The notes under the pieces are model-generated. The model did not search any database. It was not told the DNA's origin and saw only the letters and a list, made by a program, of their open reading frames with translations. From Nocardiopsis gilva YIM 90087 (lineage in GTDB: Bacteria > Actinomycetota > Actinomycetes > Streptosporangiales > Streptosporangiaceae): a stretch of 64,000 nucleotides of DNA. The DNA lies in assembly GCF_002263495.1 (NCBI RefSeq), contig NZ_CP022753.1, positions 4,588,001-4,652,000 on the forward strand, written 5' to 3'. Shown here one piece after another: positions 36,080 through 45,436 of the stretch (the first letter of the stretch is position 1; each line of letters begins with the position of its first letter). The translations under genes and the position numbers were made by a program.

Positions 36080-38606
36080 TCACCCTCCTCGGATGGCCGC
36101 GAGCACCCCGGGCAGCTCGTCCGGGGTCACCAGCACGTCGCGGGCCTTGGACCCCTCGCTCGGGCCCACGACGTCACGGCTCTCCATGAGGTCCATCAGC
36201 CGCCCGGCCTTGGCGAAGCCGACGCGCAGCTTGCGCTGCAGCATCGAGGTGGAGCCGAACTGGGTGGTCACCACGAGTTCGACGGCCTGCAGCAGCAGAT
36301 CGAGATCCTCGCCGATCTCCTCATCGATGTCCTTCTTCTTCGCTTCGGCGGTACCGACGTCCTCTCGGTAGCTGGGCTCGGACTGCTTCTTGCAGTGGTC
36401 GACGATCGCCCGGATCTCCTTCTCCGAGACCCAGGCGTTCTGCAGCCGGATGGGCTTGCCCGCCCCCATCGGCAGGAACAGGGCGTCACCCTTGCCGACC
36501 AGCTTCTCCGCCCCCGGCTGGTCGAGGATGACCCGGCTGTCGCTCAGGCTGGAGGTGGCGAACGCCAGCCGCGAGGGCACGTTCGCCTTGATCAGGCCGG
36601 TGACGACGTCGACGCTGGGCCGCTGGGTGGCCAGCACCAGGTGGATCCCGGCCGCGCGGGCGAGCTGGGTGATGCGTACGACCGAGTCCTCGACGTCGCG
36701 CGGCGCGACCATCATCAGGTCGGCCAGCTCGTCCACGATGACGAGCAGGTAGGGGTAGGGCTCGTACTGGCGCTCGCTGCCGGGCGGCGCGGTCAGCTCA
36801 CCGGTGCGCACGGCGGCGTTGAAGTCGTCGATGTGGCGGTACCCGGACGCCGCGAGGTCGTCGTAGCGCCGGTCCATCTCGCCCACCACCCACTGCAGCG
36901 CGTCGGCCGCCTTCTTCGGGCTGGTGATGATCGGCGTGATGAGGTGCGGGATGCCCTCGTACATGGTGAGCTCGACGCGCTTGGGGTCGACCAGGATGAG
37001 CCGCACCTCGTCGGGCGTGGCCCGCATCATGATCGAGGTGATGAGGCCGTTGATGCACGTCGACTTACCGGCACCGGTGGCACCGGCGACCAGCACGTGG
37101 GGCATCTTGGCCAGGTTGGCGACGACGTTGGCGCCCTCGATGTCCTTGCCCAGCCCCACCAGCATGGGGTGGTTGTCGGATGTCGCGGCGGGCGACCGCA
37201 TGATGTCGCCGAGGCTGACGATGTCCTTGTCGGTGTTGGGGATCTCCACCCCGATGGCCGACTTGCCGGGGATCGGCGACTGGATCCGCACGTCGGAACT
37301 CTTCACCGCGAGCGACATGTTCTTGGTGAGCGCGGTGACCTTCTCGACCTTGACGGCCGGGCCGAGCTCGATCTCGTAGCGGGTGACGGTCGGCCCCCGG
37401 GTGAAGCCGGTGACCTCGGCGTCGATGTTGAACTGCTCCATGACCCCCGACAGCGCCGCGACGACCTCGTCGTTGGCCTTGGTCCGGGGCTTGGGCGGGG
37501 TGCCCGGCTTGAGCATCGGGGGCGGGGGAAGCTCGTAGTCGCCGTCGACGACGCGCGAGGGAATCGAGAGCTGCTCGGCGGCCTCCGGAGCGGGAGTGGG
37601 GTCGGGCGGCGTTGCCGACGCCGTCTTCGCCTTCCCCGGTTTGGCCGGCGTCTCCTGCGCGGCCGTGGCGACGACGGGCTGTCGTAGGGCGCTCGTTGTC
37701 GCCCGCGACGGTCGTCGGTTCGTCGGCGTCGGTGGCCTCGGGTGTGGCCCGCGGCTTGCGTTTGCGTTTGCGCTGGGGCTTGGCCGGGGGGTCGAGGATG
37801 CCGACCCCGGCGTTGGGTCCGCCGTCGCGCTCCATCATCGGCCCGAGCAGCCCGGCCAGGCGCTCGGGGATGCGGTGGATGGGGGTCGCGGTGACGACGA
37901 GGATGCCGAACGCGAAGACCATGCACAGCAGCACCCCGGTGATCCACGGGGTGATGAGGTGGCTCAGCGGCCCGGACGCGGCGAAGCCGATGAGGCCTCC
38001 GGCCGCGCGGACCTTCTCGGCGCCGTCGGCGGGCCACGGGATGCCGTGGGCGATGTGGATCAGGCCGAGCAGCCCGATCATCAGGGCCGAGTAGCCGATG
38101 AGGAGCCGCCCCACATCGGCCTGGCCGTCGTTGCCGGGGGTCCGCATGAGCCGCCACGCGAACGGGATGAACAGCAGCGGGAGCACCGGGGAGAACGCGC
38201 CGAAGGCCCCCACGACGATCATGCGGGTGACCTCGGGCAGCGGTCCGTCGGTATCCCACCACACGGCGGCGGCGATGAGCAGGCCGAGGGCGAGCAGCAC
38301 CATGCCCAGCCCGTCGCGGCGCAGGTCGGGGTCGAGGTCGCGGGCGCTGCGGCCGACGGCGCGGGCGATGCCGCCGACGGTGTGCGCGAGCACCCTCCAG
38401 ATGAACATCAGGGCGTGCCCCATCCAGACGGCGAACATCTCGATGGGCCCTTGCGGAGGGCTGCTCTTCCGGGCGGGCCGGCGTGTGCGCGACGTGGACG
38501 ACCCGGAGGTCCGGCGGGCCGGGGCCTTCTTCCGGCCCGAACCGCCGCCGCTTCGGGCCGCTCCACCACCGGAACGCTGGGAGGACTTGGGCGATCGGGT
38601 GGCCAT
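36080..38606 (-). CDS. ftsK: FtsK/SpoIIIE-family DNA translocase (one apparent frameshift near 37687-37689)
   Basis: Septal DNA pump. The N-terminal part from ATG 38606 ([15 protein letters not shown]) has a basic segment and four membrane helices ([35 protein letters not shown], etc.). The C-terminal motor has Walker [17 protein letters not shown], Walker [16 protein letters not shown] and a gamma DNA-reading domain ending [20 protein letters not shown]. The two parts lie in different frames: removing one base of the GGG at 37687-37689 joins ...NER to [20 protein letters not shown] and then [13 protein letters not shown]. The break falls in a disordered linker. Since FtsK is normally retained and other genes here show the same type of break, sequence error is more likely than loss. 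Confidence 0.88.
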
Positions 38607-38650
38607 GGCGCTCAGCCTACTAAGGAAGACGCCGCAGATCAGCGACAAAG

Positions 38651-38679
38651 GGCCCCGGGCGTGTCGCGCGCCCGGGGCC
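38651..38679 (-). terminator. GC stem-loop between rnj and ftsK
   Basis: GGCCCCGGGCG (38651-38661) pairs perfectly with 38669-38679 around a seven-base loop, 45 bases upstream of the ftsK start; with the adjacent long hairpin it should stop transcripts coming from rnj. Confidence 0.65.
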
Positions 38680-38681
38680 AC

Positions 38682-38758
38682 CCTCTCCGTTGATCTCGGG
38701 GATGTCGACCGAATACTCGTCGGTATTACGTCGATATCCCCGAGATCAACGAAAGAGG
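38682..38758. repeat. Dispersed long hairpin element, copy 2
   Basis: A 22-bp arm (38688-38709) pairs with 38730-38751 with one G-T pair, flanked by CCTCT/AGAGG. The arms match those of copy 1 (12395-12460) apart from one or two bases (GGGG against GGCG in the middle), while the loop differs. Base changes in one arm are matched in the other, which implies the stem is kept. It lies 20 bases after the rnj stop. Confidence 0.85.
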
Positions 38759-38778
38759 AGTGAAACAGGGAGGTGACG

Positions 38779-40464
38779 TCAGACCTCGACGATGACCGGC
38801 ACGATCATCGGACGACGGCGGTAGTTCTCGTTGACCCACCGTCCGGTACCGCGGCGCACGAGCTGGCGCAGCTGGGTCGGGTCGGTGATGCCGTCGGCCG
38901 CGGCGCGCTCCAGGGAGTCCTGGAGCTTCGGGATGATCTCGTCGTAGGCTTCGACGTCGAGGCCCGCGCCCCGCGTGTGGATCTCCGGCTCGCCGACGAT
39001 CTTGCCCGATGCGGTGTCGACCGCGACGACGACGGAGATGAACCCCTCCTCGCCGAGGATCCTGCGGTCCTTGAGCGCCGACTCGGTGACGTCGCCGACG
39101 GAGCTGCCGTCGACGTAGACGTACCCCGCCGGGACCGCGCCGGTGATGCGCGCCCGACCCTTGTACAGGTCAACGACGACGCCGTCCTCGGCGATGCAGA
39201 TGCGGTCCTCGTCGAGCCCGGCCAGCGCGGCGATCTTGGCGTGCTCCCGCATGTGCCGCCATTCGCCGTGCACCGGCATGAAGTTGCGCGGCCGCACCAT
39301 GTTGTGCACGTACAGCAGCTCGCCTGCGGACGCGTGCCCGGAGACGTGCACCAGCGCGTTGCCCTTGTGCACGACCTTGGCGCCCCACCGGATCAGGCCG
39401 TTGATGACCCGGTTCACCGAGGTCTCGTTGCCCGGGATGAGCGAGGAGGCGAGCAGCACGGTGTCGCCCTCCTCGATGCGGATCTGGTGGTCCCGGTTGG
39501 CCATCCGGGTCAGCGCCGACATCGGCTCGCCCTGCGATCCCGTGGAGACCAGCACCGCCTCGCCGGGCGGGAGGTCATCGAGCTGCTTGACGTCGACCAG
39601 CAGGTCGCCGGGGATGGTCAGGTACCCCAGGTCGCGCGCGATGTTCATGTTGCGCACCATCGAGCGGCCCACGAAGGCGACCTTGCGGCCGTGGGCCTTC
39701 GCGGAGTCGAGGACCTGCTGCACGCGGTGGATGTGCGAGGCGAAGCAGGCCACGATGATGCGCTGGGCGGACTGGGCGAAGACCTTGTCGATGGCGGGCG
39801 CGATGTCGCGCTCGCTGGTGACGAACCCCGGCACCTCGGCGTTGGTGGAGTCGGCCAGCAGCAGGTCGACGCCCTCGTCGCCGAGCCGGGCGAACCCGGC
39901 CAGGTCGGTCAGGCGGCCGTCGAGCGGCAGCTGGTCCATCTTGAAGTCGCCCGTGTGCAGCAGCGTGCCCGCGGGCGTGCGGATGGCAAGGGCCAAGGCG
40001 TCGGGGATGGAGTGGTTGACCGAGAGGAACTCCAGGTCGAACTCGCCGAACGAGCGCCGTTCGCCCTCCTCCACCTGTACGGTCACCGGTTTGATGCGGT
40101 GCTCGCCGAGCTTGGCCGAGATCAGGGCCAGCGTCAGCCGCGAACCCACGAGCGGGATGTCGGCCCGTTCACGGAGCAGGAACGGCACGGCGCCGATGTG
40201 GTCCTCGTGTCCGTGGGTGAGGACGAGGGCCTCAACGTCGTCGAGCCGGTCCCGGATGTACTCGAAGTCCGGCAGGATCAGGTCGACGCCGGGCTGCTCC
40301 TCCTCGGGGAAGAGCACGCCGCAGTCGACGATCAGCAGCTTGCCGCGGTACTCGAAGACCGTCATGTTCCGGCCGATCTCGCCAAGGCCCCCGAGGGCGA
40401 CGACCCTCAGCGCGTCCTTGGCGAGCGGCGGCGGAGGGCCGAGCTCGGGGTGCGGGTGACTCAT
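38779..40464 (-). CDS. rnj: Ribonuclease J
   Basis: Metallo-beta-lactamase-fold RNase (5'-exo and endonuclease) of 561 residues. The zinc motif is LTHGHEDHIGAVPFLL; further metal ligands are in LLHTGDFKMDQLPL and NFMPVHGEWRHM. A beta-CASP domain (LLADSTNAEVPGF, VACFASHIHRVQQVLD) and a C-terminal dimerisation domain follow. ATG 40464 overlaps the dapA stop (ATGA), the common actinobacterial dapA-rnj pair. Confidence 0.95.
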   Translation of the reverse strand: MSHPHPELGPPPPLAKDALRVVALGGLGEIGRNMTVFEYRGKLLIVDCGVLFPEEEQPGVDLILPDFEYIRDRLDDVEALVLTHGHEDHIGAVPFLLRERADIPLVGSRLTLALISAKLGEHRIKPVTVQVEEGERRSFGEFDLEFLSVNHSIPDALALAIRTPAGTLLHTGDFKMDQLPLDGRLTDLAGFARLGDEGVDLLLADSTNAEVPGFVTSERDIAPAIDKVFAQSAQRIIVACFASHIHRVQQVLDSAKAHGRKVAFVGRSMVRNMNIARDLGYLTIPGDLLVDVKQLDDLPPGEAVLVSTGSQGEPMSALTRMANRDHQIRIEEGDTVLLASSLIPGNETSVNRVINGLIRWGAKVVHKGNALVHVSGHASAGELLYVHNMVRPRNFMPVHGEWRHMREHAKIAALAGLDEDRICIAEDGVVVDLYKGRARITGAVPAGYVYVDGSSVGDVTESALKDRRILGEEGFISVVVAVDTASGKIVGEPEIHTRGAGLDVEAYDEIIPKLQDSLERAAADGITDPTQLRQLVRRGTGRWVNENYRRRPMIVPVIVEV

Positions 40465-41438
40465 GCGGATCCTTCCGTCAGGCGTTCCACACCCACCACG
40501 CTGGCCGGGACGGCCTGGTGCGGGGCGAGGCCGGTCGGCCCCTTCACGCCCGCTGCCGCCAAGTCCTCACGAAGCAGCGCCTGCAGTTCGCCCGAGGCGT
40601 CCGCGAGCGGCGTGCGCACCGTTCCGCCGGGCAGGCCGAACATGTTCAGCACCGCCTTGGTGGTGATCACGCCCTGCGTGCGGAAGATCCCGGTGTAGAC
40701 GGGAGTGAGGCGGCGGTGGATGGCCAGCGCCATCGCCACGTCGCCGGACTCGTAGGCATCGATCATGTCGTGCAGGTCCGCGCCGACGATGTGCCCGACG
40801 ACGCTGACGAACCCGCAGGCACCGACCGACAGCAGCGGCAGGTTGAGCATGTCCGAACCGCAGTAGTAGGCGAGGTCGGTGCGCTCCATGACCCAGGAGC
40901 TGGCGCCGATGTCGTCCTTGGCGTCCTTGTTGGCGATGATGCGGGGGTGCTCGGCCAGCCGCACCAGCGTCTCCGACGCGATGGGTGTCCCGGTACGTCC
41001 GGGGATGTCATACAGCATGACCGGCAGCTCTGTGGCGTCGGCGATCGCCGTGAAGTGCCGGATCAGCCCCTCCTGGGGAGGCTTGTTGTAGTAGGGGGTC
41101 ACGGTCAGCAGCCCGTGCGCACCGGCGCGCGCGGCCGCCTCCGCGAGTTCGATGCTGTGCCGGGTGTCGTTGGTGCCGACACCGGCGACGACGGTGGCGC
41201 GGTCGCCGACGGCCTCCACCACGGAGCGCAGCAACCGGTCTTTCTCGTCGTCGTCCGTCGTGGGCGACTCACCAGTGGTACCGCTGATAATGAGGCCGTC
41301 ATTGCGCTGCTCATCGACCAGATAGGCCGCGAGACGGGCGGCACCGTCGTAGTCGACGTCGCCGTTCTCGTGCATGGGGGTGACCATCGCGGTCAACATC
41401 TGGCCGAAGGGCGCGTTCGGCTGAGAGCTGCCTGCCAT
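40461..41438 (-). CDS. dapA: DapA, 4-hydroxy-tetrahydrodipicolinate synthase
   Basis: First committed enzyme of lysine/diaminopimelate synthesis; condenses pyruvate with aspartate semialdehyde. It has 325 residues with GTTGESPTTDDDEKDRLL, the Tyr loop LTVTPYYNKPPQEGL, and the Schiff-base lysine in RIIANKDAKDDI. The start at ATG 41438 (MAGSSQPNAPFGQML) has no ribosome binding site, but TACGTT lies about eight bases upstream as a possible -10, so the mRNA may be leaderless. A longer frame to 41537 is unlikely. Overlaps rnj. Confidence 0.94.
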   Translation of the reverse strand: MAGSSQPNAPFGQMLTAMVTPMHENGDVDYDGAARLAAYLVDEQRNDGLIISGTTGESPTTDDDEKDRLLRSVVEAVGDRATVVAGVGTNDTRHSIELAEAAARAGAHGLLTVTPYYNKPPQEGLIRHFTAIADATELPVMLYDIPGRTGTPIASETLVRLAEHPRIIANKDAKDDIGASSWVMERTDLAYYCGSDMLNLPLLSVGACGFVSVVGHIVGADLHDMIDAYESGDVAMALAIHRRLTPVYTGIFRTQGVITTKAVLNMFGLPGGTVRTPLADASGELQALLREDLAAAGVKGPTGLAPHQAVPASVVGVERLTEGSA

Positions 41439-41658
41439 ATGCAAAACGTACCGCGCTCGGACGCCACCTGCGGCCATGCGACCCGGTCGAAGTGGATTTT
41501 TGGGACGTAGGCCGACCTTCCAACGCGCCTCCGGCACACCCCCGGCGCCGCGCGCGTTCCTGCGGCATGCTCGGGCTTCCGGCCCCGCGACCCCGGCGAC
41601 CCGGTGACACGGCTAACAGCCCGCGACACGCGCCCACATCGGCGGTGACCCGACATGA

Positions 41659-41686
41659 AGAGCCGGTGCCCTGGGGCACCGGCTCT
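41659..41686 (-). terminator. Terminator of the holin-like gene
   Basis: A 12-bp perfect stem (41659-41670 with 41675-41686) around CTGG, just downstream of the stop at 41707 on the reverse strand, with TTCATG following. Confidence 0.7.
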
Positions 41687-41706
41687 GTCACACGGCAAGG
41701 GCTCGG

Positions 41707-42084
41707 CTAGTCGTCCCCGTCCGGGAGGAAGAGGCTGAGAAGCCAGCTGACCACGGCGATGACGATCGCACCCCAGAAGGCGGGCCAGAAGCCGTCGATG
41801 GTGAAAGGAAGGTTGAACAGGCCCGCGACCCACTCGGTAAGCATGAGCAGCAGGGCGTTCACGACCAGGGCTACGAGGCCGAGCGTGAGGGCGTAGAAAG
41901 CGCATCCCACGGTCTTCACGATCGGCTTGATGACGGCGTTGACGAGACCGAAGATCACCCCGACCGCCAGATAGACGATGATCTGGTCGGCAGGGTCCGT
42001 GGCCGCGACGTTGATCCCGTTGATCAGGAACACCGCCGCCCACAGGGCGATCGCATTCACGAGGATTCTGATGATGATGCTCAC
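41707..42084 (-). CDS. Phage-holin-4-like small membrane protein (PF04020 type)
   Basis: A 125-residue protein with four hydrophobic helices (ILVNAIALWAAVFLINGI, IIVYLAVGVIFGLVNAVIKP, ALTLGLVALVVNALLLML, FWGAIVIAVVSWLLSLFLP). IFGLVNAVIKPIVKTVG and LTEWVAGLFNLPFTIDGFW match the widespread 'phage holin family' of unknown function, usually a housekeeping gene and not part of a prophage. GTG 42084 fits the family start; the frame is open further upstream but only as low-quality sequence. No phage genes are nearby. Confidence 0.82.
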   Translation of the reverse strand: MSIIIRILVNAIALWAAVFLINGINVAATDPADQIIVYLAVGVIFGLVNAVIKPIVKTVGCAFYALTLGLVALVVNALLLMLTEWVAGLFNLPFTIDGFWPAFWGAIVIAVVSWLLSLFLPDGDD

Positions 42085-42291
42085 GGACTCGATATTCCCA
42101 CGTACGGGCTGGTACGCGAACTCGAGCGCCGACTTTTCCGGGCAGAACCCGGGTCCACCCCGATCCGCTCTCAGGGGCGCGGCCGCCGCCGGGCCCGAAC
42201 ACGCCACCCCTGTGGATTTCCCCGAAGGGCACCGGCGGTGGGACGATTTGGCGTGTTGCCGCGCCGCCCCGTCGACCGGATGAGAGCCTCC

Positions 42292-42834
42292 ATGCCCGAA
42301 CAGCGATTCGTCCGATCCGCCCGTGTGGAGGACATCGACGACGTCGTGGCCGTTCAGGTCGCGGCGTGGCGCTCGATGTACGGGGAGACGCTGCCCGACG
42401 CCGTGCTCGACGAGCTCACCGGGGAGGAGGCCGGGGCGAAGTTCCGCGAGCAGTGGCGGGTCGCGGTGCAGAGCCCGCCCACGTCGCGGCACCGGCTTCT
42501 GGTCGCCACCGACGAGCGGAAGGTCGTGGGGTTCGCCTCACTCGGCCCGGCCGAGGACGACGACCTGTGGCCGGGCACCGACGCCGAGATCTACGCCCTG
42601 CACGTCCACCCGGACCACCTGCACCACGGGCACGGCAGCCGCCTGCTGAACTCCGTCGTGGACCACCTCGTCGACGACGGGTTCCATCGCGTGGTGATGT
42701 GGACGCTGGAGGCGGACAACCGGCTGCGCGACTTCGCCGAGTCGGCCGGGTGGCGGCCGGACGGCGCCCGGCGCGAGCTGGACATGGGCGAGCGTGTGCC
42801 GATGATCCGGCTGCACGCCGCCATCAGCGCGTGA
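42292..42834 (+). CDS. GNAT-family N-acetyltransferase
   Basis: Acetyl-CoA-dependent acyltransferase of 180 residues: RSARVEDIDDVVAVQVAAWR at the N-terminus, beta-strands LLVATDERKVVGFASLGPA and AEIYALHVHPDHLHHGHGSR, the latter being the acetyl-CoA pyrophosphate loop (HHGHGSRLL in place of Q/RxxGxG/A). C-terminal VVMWTLEADNRLRDFAESAG is typical. Substrate unknown. ATG 42292 has GAGAG upstream; ATG 42280 is a possible alternative. Divergent from the holin-like gene. Confidence 0.85.
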   Translation: MPEQRFVRSARVEDIDDVVAVQVAAWRSMYGETLPDAVLDELTGEEAGAKFREQWRVAVQSPPTSRHRLLVATDERKVVGFASLGPAEDDDLWPGTDAEIYALHVHPDHLHHGHGSRLLNSVVDHLVDDGFHRVVMWTLEADNRLRDFAESAGWRPDGARRELDMGERVPMIRLHAAISA

Positions 42835-43002
42835 CCTTTCGGCGTGCCGGGGTGGCACGCCGGGGCCTTCACGCCCCTCAGCGATTCCGGCGCTACGGTT
42901 GAAACGCGGCGCCACGAGCGCGCCGACGAGGCACAGCACACCACCGATCCGGGCACCGCGCTGCCCGGACGGAGGCGGAGAAGTAGAAAGTGGGGCCGAG
43001 GC

Positions 43003-43884
43003 GTGGCCACGCTCAACCAGTGGGTCGCGGGGGCGCGCCCGCGCACCTTGCCGAGTTCGATCGTTCCGGTCGCGGTCGGTACGGGGGTCGCCGTCGGTGT
43101 CGGCGCACCCATGTGGTGGAAGGCCCTGCTCGCGATGGTGGTGGCGCTGGCGCTGCAGGTCGGTGTCAACTACGCCAACGACTACAGCGACGGCATCCGG
43201 GGCACCGACACCGAGGAGCGGGTCGGCCCCGTGCGGCTGACCGCCGCCCGACTGGCGCCTCCCAAGCAGGTGTTCTGGGCGGCGTGGGCGTGCTTCGCGG
43301 TGGCCGGGGTCGCGGGCCTGGTCCTGGTAGCCACGTCGTCGTGGTGGCTGCTGCTGATCGGGGCGCTGGCGATCGTGGCCGCCTGGTACTACACGGGCGG
43401 CAAGAACCCCTACGGCTACCGGGGCCTGGGCGAGCTGTCGGTCTTCGTCTTCTTCGGCCTGGTGGCGGTGGTCGGAACGGTCTTCGTCCAGCTCGACTAC
43501 GTGCCGTGGCAGGCGTGGGTGGTGGCCATACCGGTGGGGCTGCTGTCGTGCTCGGTACTGGTCATCAACAACCTGCGGGACATCCCCACCGACTCCGAGA
43601 CCGGCAAGATCACCCTGGCGGTGCGCCTCGGCGACATCTGGACCCGGCGGCTGTACCTGGCGTGCGTGGCGGGTGCCTTCGTGATCGCGCTGGCTGCCTT
43701 CCCCGCCAGCTGGTGGGTGGCGCTCGTGCTGCTCGCCGTTCCGCTGGCGGTGGGACCGGTGCGCCGGGTGACGGGCGGGCAGACCGGCCGCGACCTCATC
43801 CTCGGCCTGGGCGAGACGGGCAAGCTGCAACTGGCGTTCGGGATCCTGCTGACGGCGGGGCTGGCCCTGGGGGCGCTCGGCTGA
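43003..43884 (+). CDS. menA: MenA, 1,4-dihydroxy-2-naphthoate polyprenyltransferase
   Basis: Membrane prenyltransferase of menaquinone synthesis, 293 residues, about eight helices. The two Asp-rich substrate motifs are NYANDYSDGIRGTD and INNLRDIPTDSETGK. It starts at GTG 43003 (VATLNQWVAGARPRTLPSS), where MenA proteins begin; GGGG lies about eight bases upstream. The upstream open frame is not MenA-like. Other men genes are not in the window. Confidence 0.92.
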   Translation: MATLNQWVAGARPRTLPSSIVPVAVGTGVAVGVGAPMWWKALLAMVVALALQVGVNYANDYSDGIRGTDTEERVGPVRLTAARLAPPKQVFWAAWACFAVAGVAGLVLVATSSWWLLLIGALAIVAAWYYTGGKNPYGYRGLGELSVFVFFGLVAVVGTVFVQLDYVPWQAWVVAIPVGLLSCSVLVINNLRDIPTDSETGKITLAVRLGDIWTRRLYLACVAGAFVIALAAFPASWWVALVLLAVPLAVGPVRRVTGGQTGRDLILGLGETGKLQLAFGILLTAGLALGALG

Positions 43885-44002
43885 GCGCCCGGGACGCAGC
43901 GCCGACGGCAACGGTTCCCCCAGCGCACCGGCCACATCCGGTCTGCTCCCGAGCCGTCGACCGCGGTGACACGTCCGAATCTTCCCCGATACGCTCCCCG
44001 GC

Positions 44003-44563
44003 ATGGTTTTCCCCCGAAGTACCGGAACATCCCTGATGTCGCTCACCGCGTGCACGCTGCTGCTCACGGGGTGCGGCGTGTTCGGCGGCGACGATGGCGG
44101 TTCCTCGGAGGCGTCCAAGGAGCCGGTGAACGGCGGCAAGGTCGATCCCGGCGACGCCGAGGCCCGCGAGACCCTGGCGAGCCAGGACATCAGCATGATC
44201 GGCACGGACCTGCACTACGCCGTGCACGAGCTGTCGCGCGGCGCCAAGACCGTGGAGCTGACCTTCTCCGTCACCAACATCGGCGATGAGGAGTCCGGGA
44301 TCGTCTTTAGCTTCCTCGGCAGAGGCGGCAAGGAGGACGTCTCGGGTGTCAAGTTGATCGACCCCGACAACGGCAAGGTCCACCTCCCCGCGACGGACAG
44401 CAACGGCGACTGCGTCTGCTCCTCCTACAGCGGCTCGATGTCATTCGAGCCGGACGACTCCGTTCTGTACAGCGCGACCTACGGCGCTCCCCCGGAGGAC
44501 GTGAAAACGATGGACGTGTCGATCCCCAACGTCGGAACCCTGACCGATGTCCCGCTCAGCTGA
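44003..44563 (+). CDS. Secreted lipoprotein of unknown function
   Basis: A 186-residue protein with a lipoprotein signal (SLMSLTACTLLLTGCGVFGG, lipobox LLTGC), a Gly/Asp/Ser linker and a single beta-rich domain (VELTFSVTNIGDEESGIVFS). It has an internal CVCSSYSG Cys pair. No family recognised with confidence. An alternative start is ATG 44036. The last 17 bases overlap the start of the OmpA-type gene, so the two are co-expressed at the cell surface. Confidence 0.75.
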   Translation: MVFPRSTGTSLMSLTACTLLLTGCGVFGGDDGGSSEASKEPVNGGKVDPGDAEARETLASQDISMIGTDLHYAVHELSRGAKTVELTFSVTNIGDEESGIVFSFLGRGGKEDVSGVKLIDPDNGKVHLPATDSNGDCVCSSYSGSMSFEPDDSVLYSATYGAPPEDVKTMDVSIPNVGTLTDVPLS

Positions 44564-45176
44564 CGCCCGCGTGCGGCTGGTGGCGGCGTCGTCCGCACTA
44601 CTGGTGCTGGGGGTTCCAGCGGCCGCGCGGGCGGACGCCCCGGATGAGCCGCGCGAGACCGTGGCCGAGGTTAAGGGCGGGGAGGTCGCCGAGGCTCCGA
44701 TCCTGGAACTCAGCCCGCCCGTTCTGGATATCGAGGGCCCGATCGACGACCTCACCTTCGCGACCGAGGACGCCGACGGCGCGATCACGGACGCGGAGAA
44801 CGACGAGGAGCGCGTCGTGACACTCGCCGCGGATGTCCTCTTCGAGTTCGACCAGGCCGACATCAGCGACGACGCTGAGGAGGCGTTGCAGGAGGCGGCC
44901 GACATCCTGCTGCGCGACGCCGACGGGAAGACCGTGGACATCGACGGCTACACCGACGCCAAGGGCGACGACGCCCACAACCAGGCCCTGTCCGAGGACC
45001 GCGCGAAGGCCGTGGAGAAGAAGCTGTCCGAGCTGGTCGGCGACGACGCCGACGTCACGTTCTCGGTCAGCGGGCACGGATCGGCCGACCCGGTCGCGCC
45101 GAACGAGATCGACGGCAAGGACAACCCCGAGGGCCGGAAGATGAACCGGCGCGTGGAGATCAGCTTCCCCCGCTGA
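44547..45176 (+). CDS. OmpA-family peptidoglycan-binding protein
   Basis: A 209-residue secreted protein. A Sec signal (VRLVAASSALLVLGVPAAARA) ends near residue 29, an acidic spacer follows, then a C-terminal OmpA-like domain: LAADVLFEFDQADISDDAEE, VDIDGYTDAKGDDAHNQALS with the diaminopimelate-binding Asp and Arg (SEDRAKAVE), and a final GRKMNRRVEISF. Anchors to the cell wall non-covalently. Overlaps the lipoprotein gene by 17 bases, suggesting a functional pair. Confidence 0.88.
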   Translation: MSRSADARVRLVAASSALLVLGVPAAARADAPDEPRETVAEVKGGEVAEAPILELSPPVLDIEGPIDDLTFATEDADGAITDAENDEERVVTLAADVLFEFDQADISDDAEEALQEAADILLRDADGKTVDIDGYTDAKGDDAHNQALSEDRAKAVEKKLSELVGDDADVTFSVSGHGSADPVAPNEIDGKDNPEGRKMNRRVEISFPR

Positions 45177-45403
45177 CCGCGTCTCCCTCCTGCGCACCCT
45201 GGGCGGCCCGGCGGGCTCCGGGCCGCCCGATTCACGTTGCTGCAGGCCCCCGGTGCAAGAACGCGTTCCGCGCTCCTCCGGCCGAGCAGGCGCCTGCTGG
45301 GGCTTCCCACCTGGAACGGGTCCCGCTCCGACCTCACGGTGCGTGCACTAGCACAGACCTCGCTAGTAGTACAGGTCACACATTCCAGTACTATCGCCGT
45401 GTG

Positions 45404-45415
45404 ACATTGTCGTAC
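45404..45415 (+). promoter_or_regulatory. Candidate GylR operator, copy at the regulator gene
   Basis: ACATTGTCGTAC occurs here, 21 bases before the regulator start, and again at 46312-46323 before glpK. The shared 12-mer in two regulated upstream regions of one regulon is the expected sign of the binding site for the encoded regulator. Nearby GTAC-containing fragments (45369-45372 and 45388-45391) add partial symmetry. Confidence 0.55.
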
Positions 45416-45436
45416 TAGGGAGTGGTGGTACCCCGC

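Noticed and set aside
36080-38606. Programmed frameshift in ftsK
   Set aside because: No slippery heptamer or following pseudoknot recognised; the break is a single base at GGG, like two other breaks in conserved genes.
41707-42084. Prophage marker (holin)
   Set aside because: The family name is historical; no phage structural, lysis or integrase gene is nearby and the gene sits in a housekeeping context.
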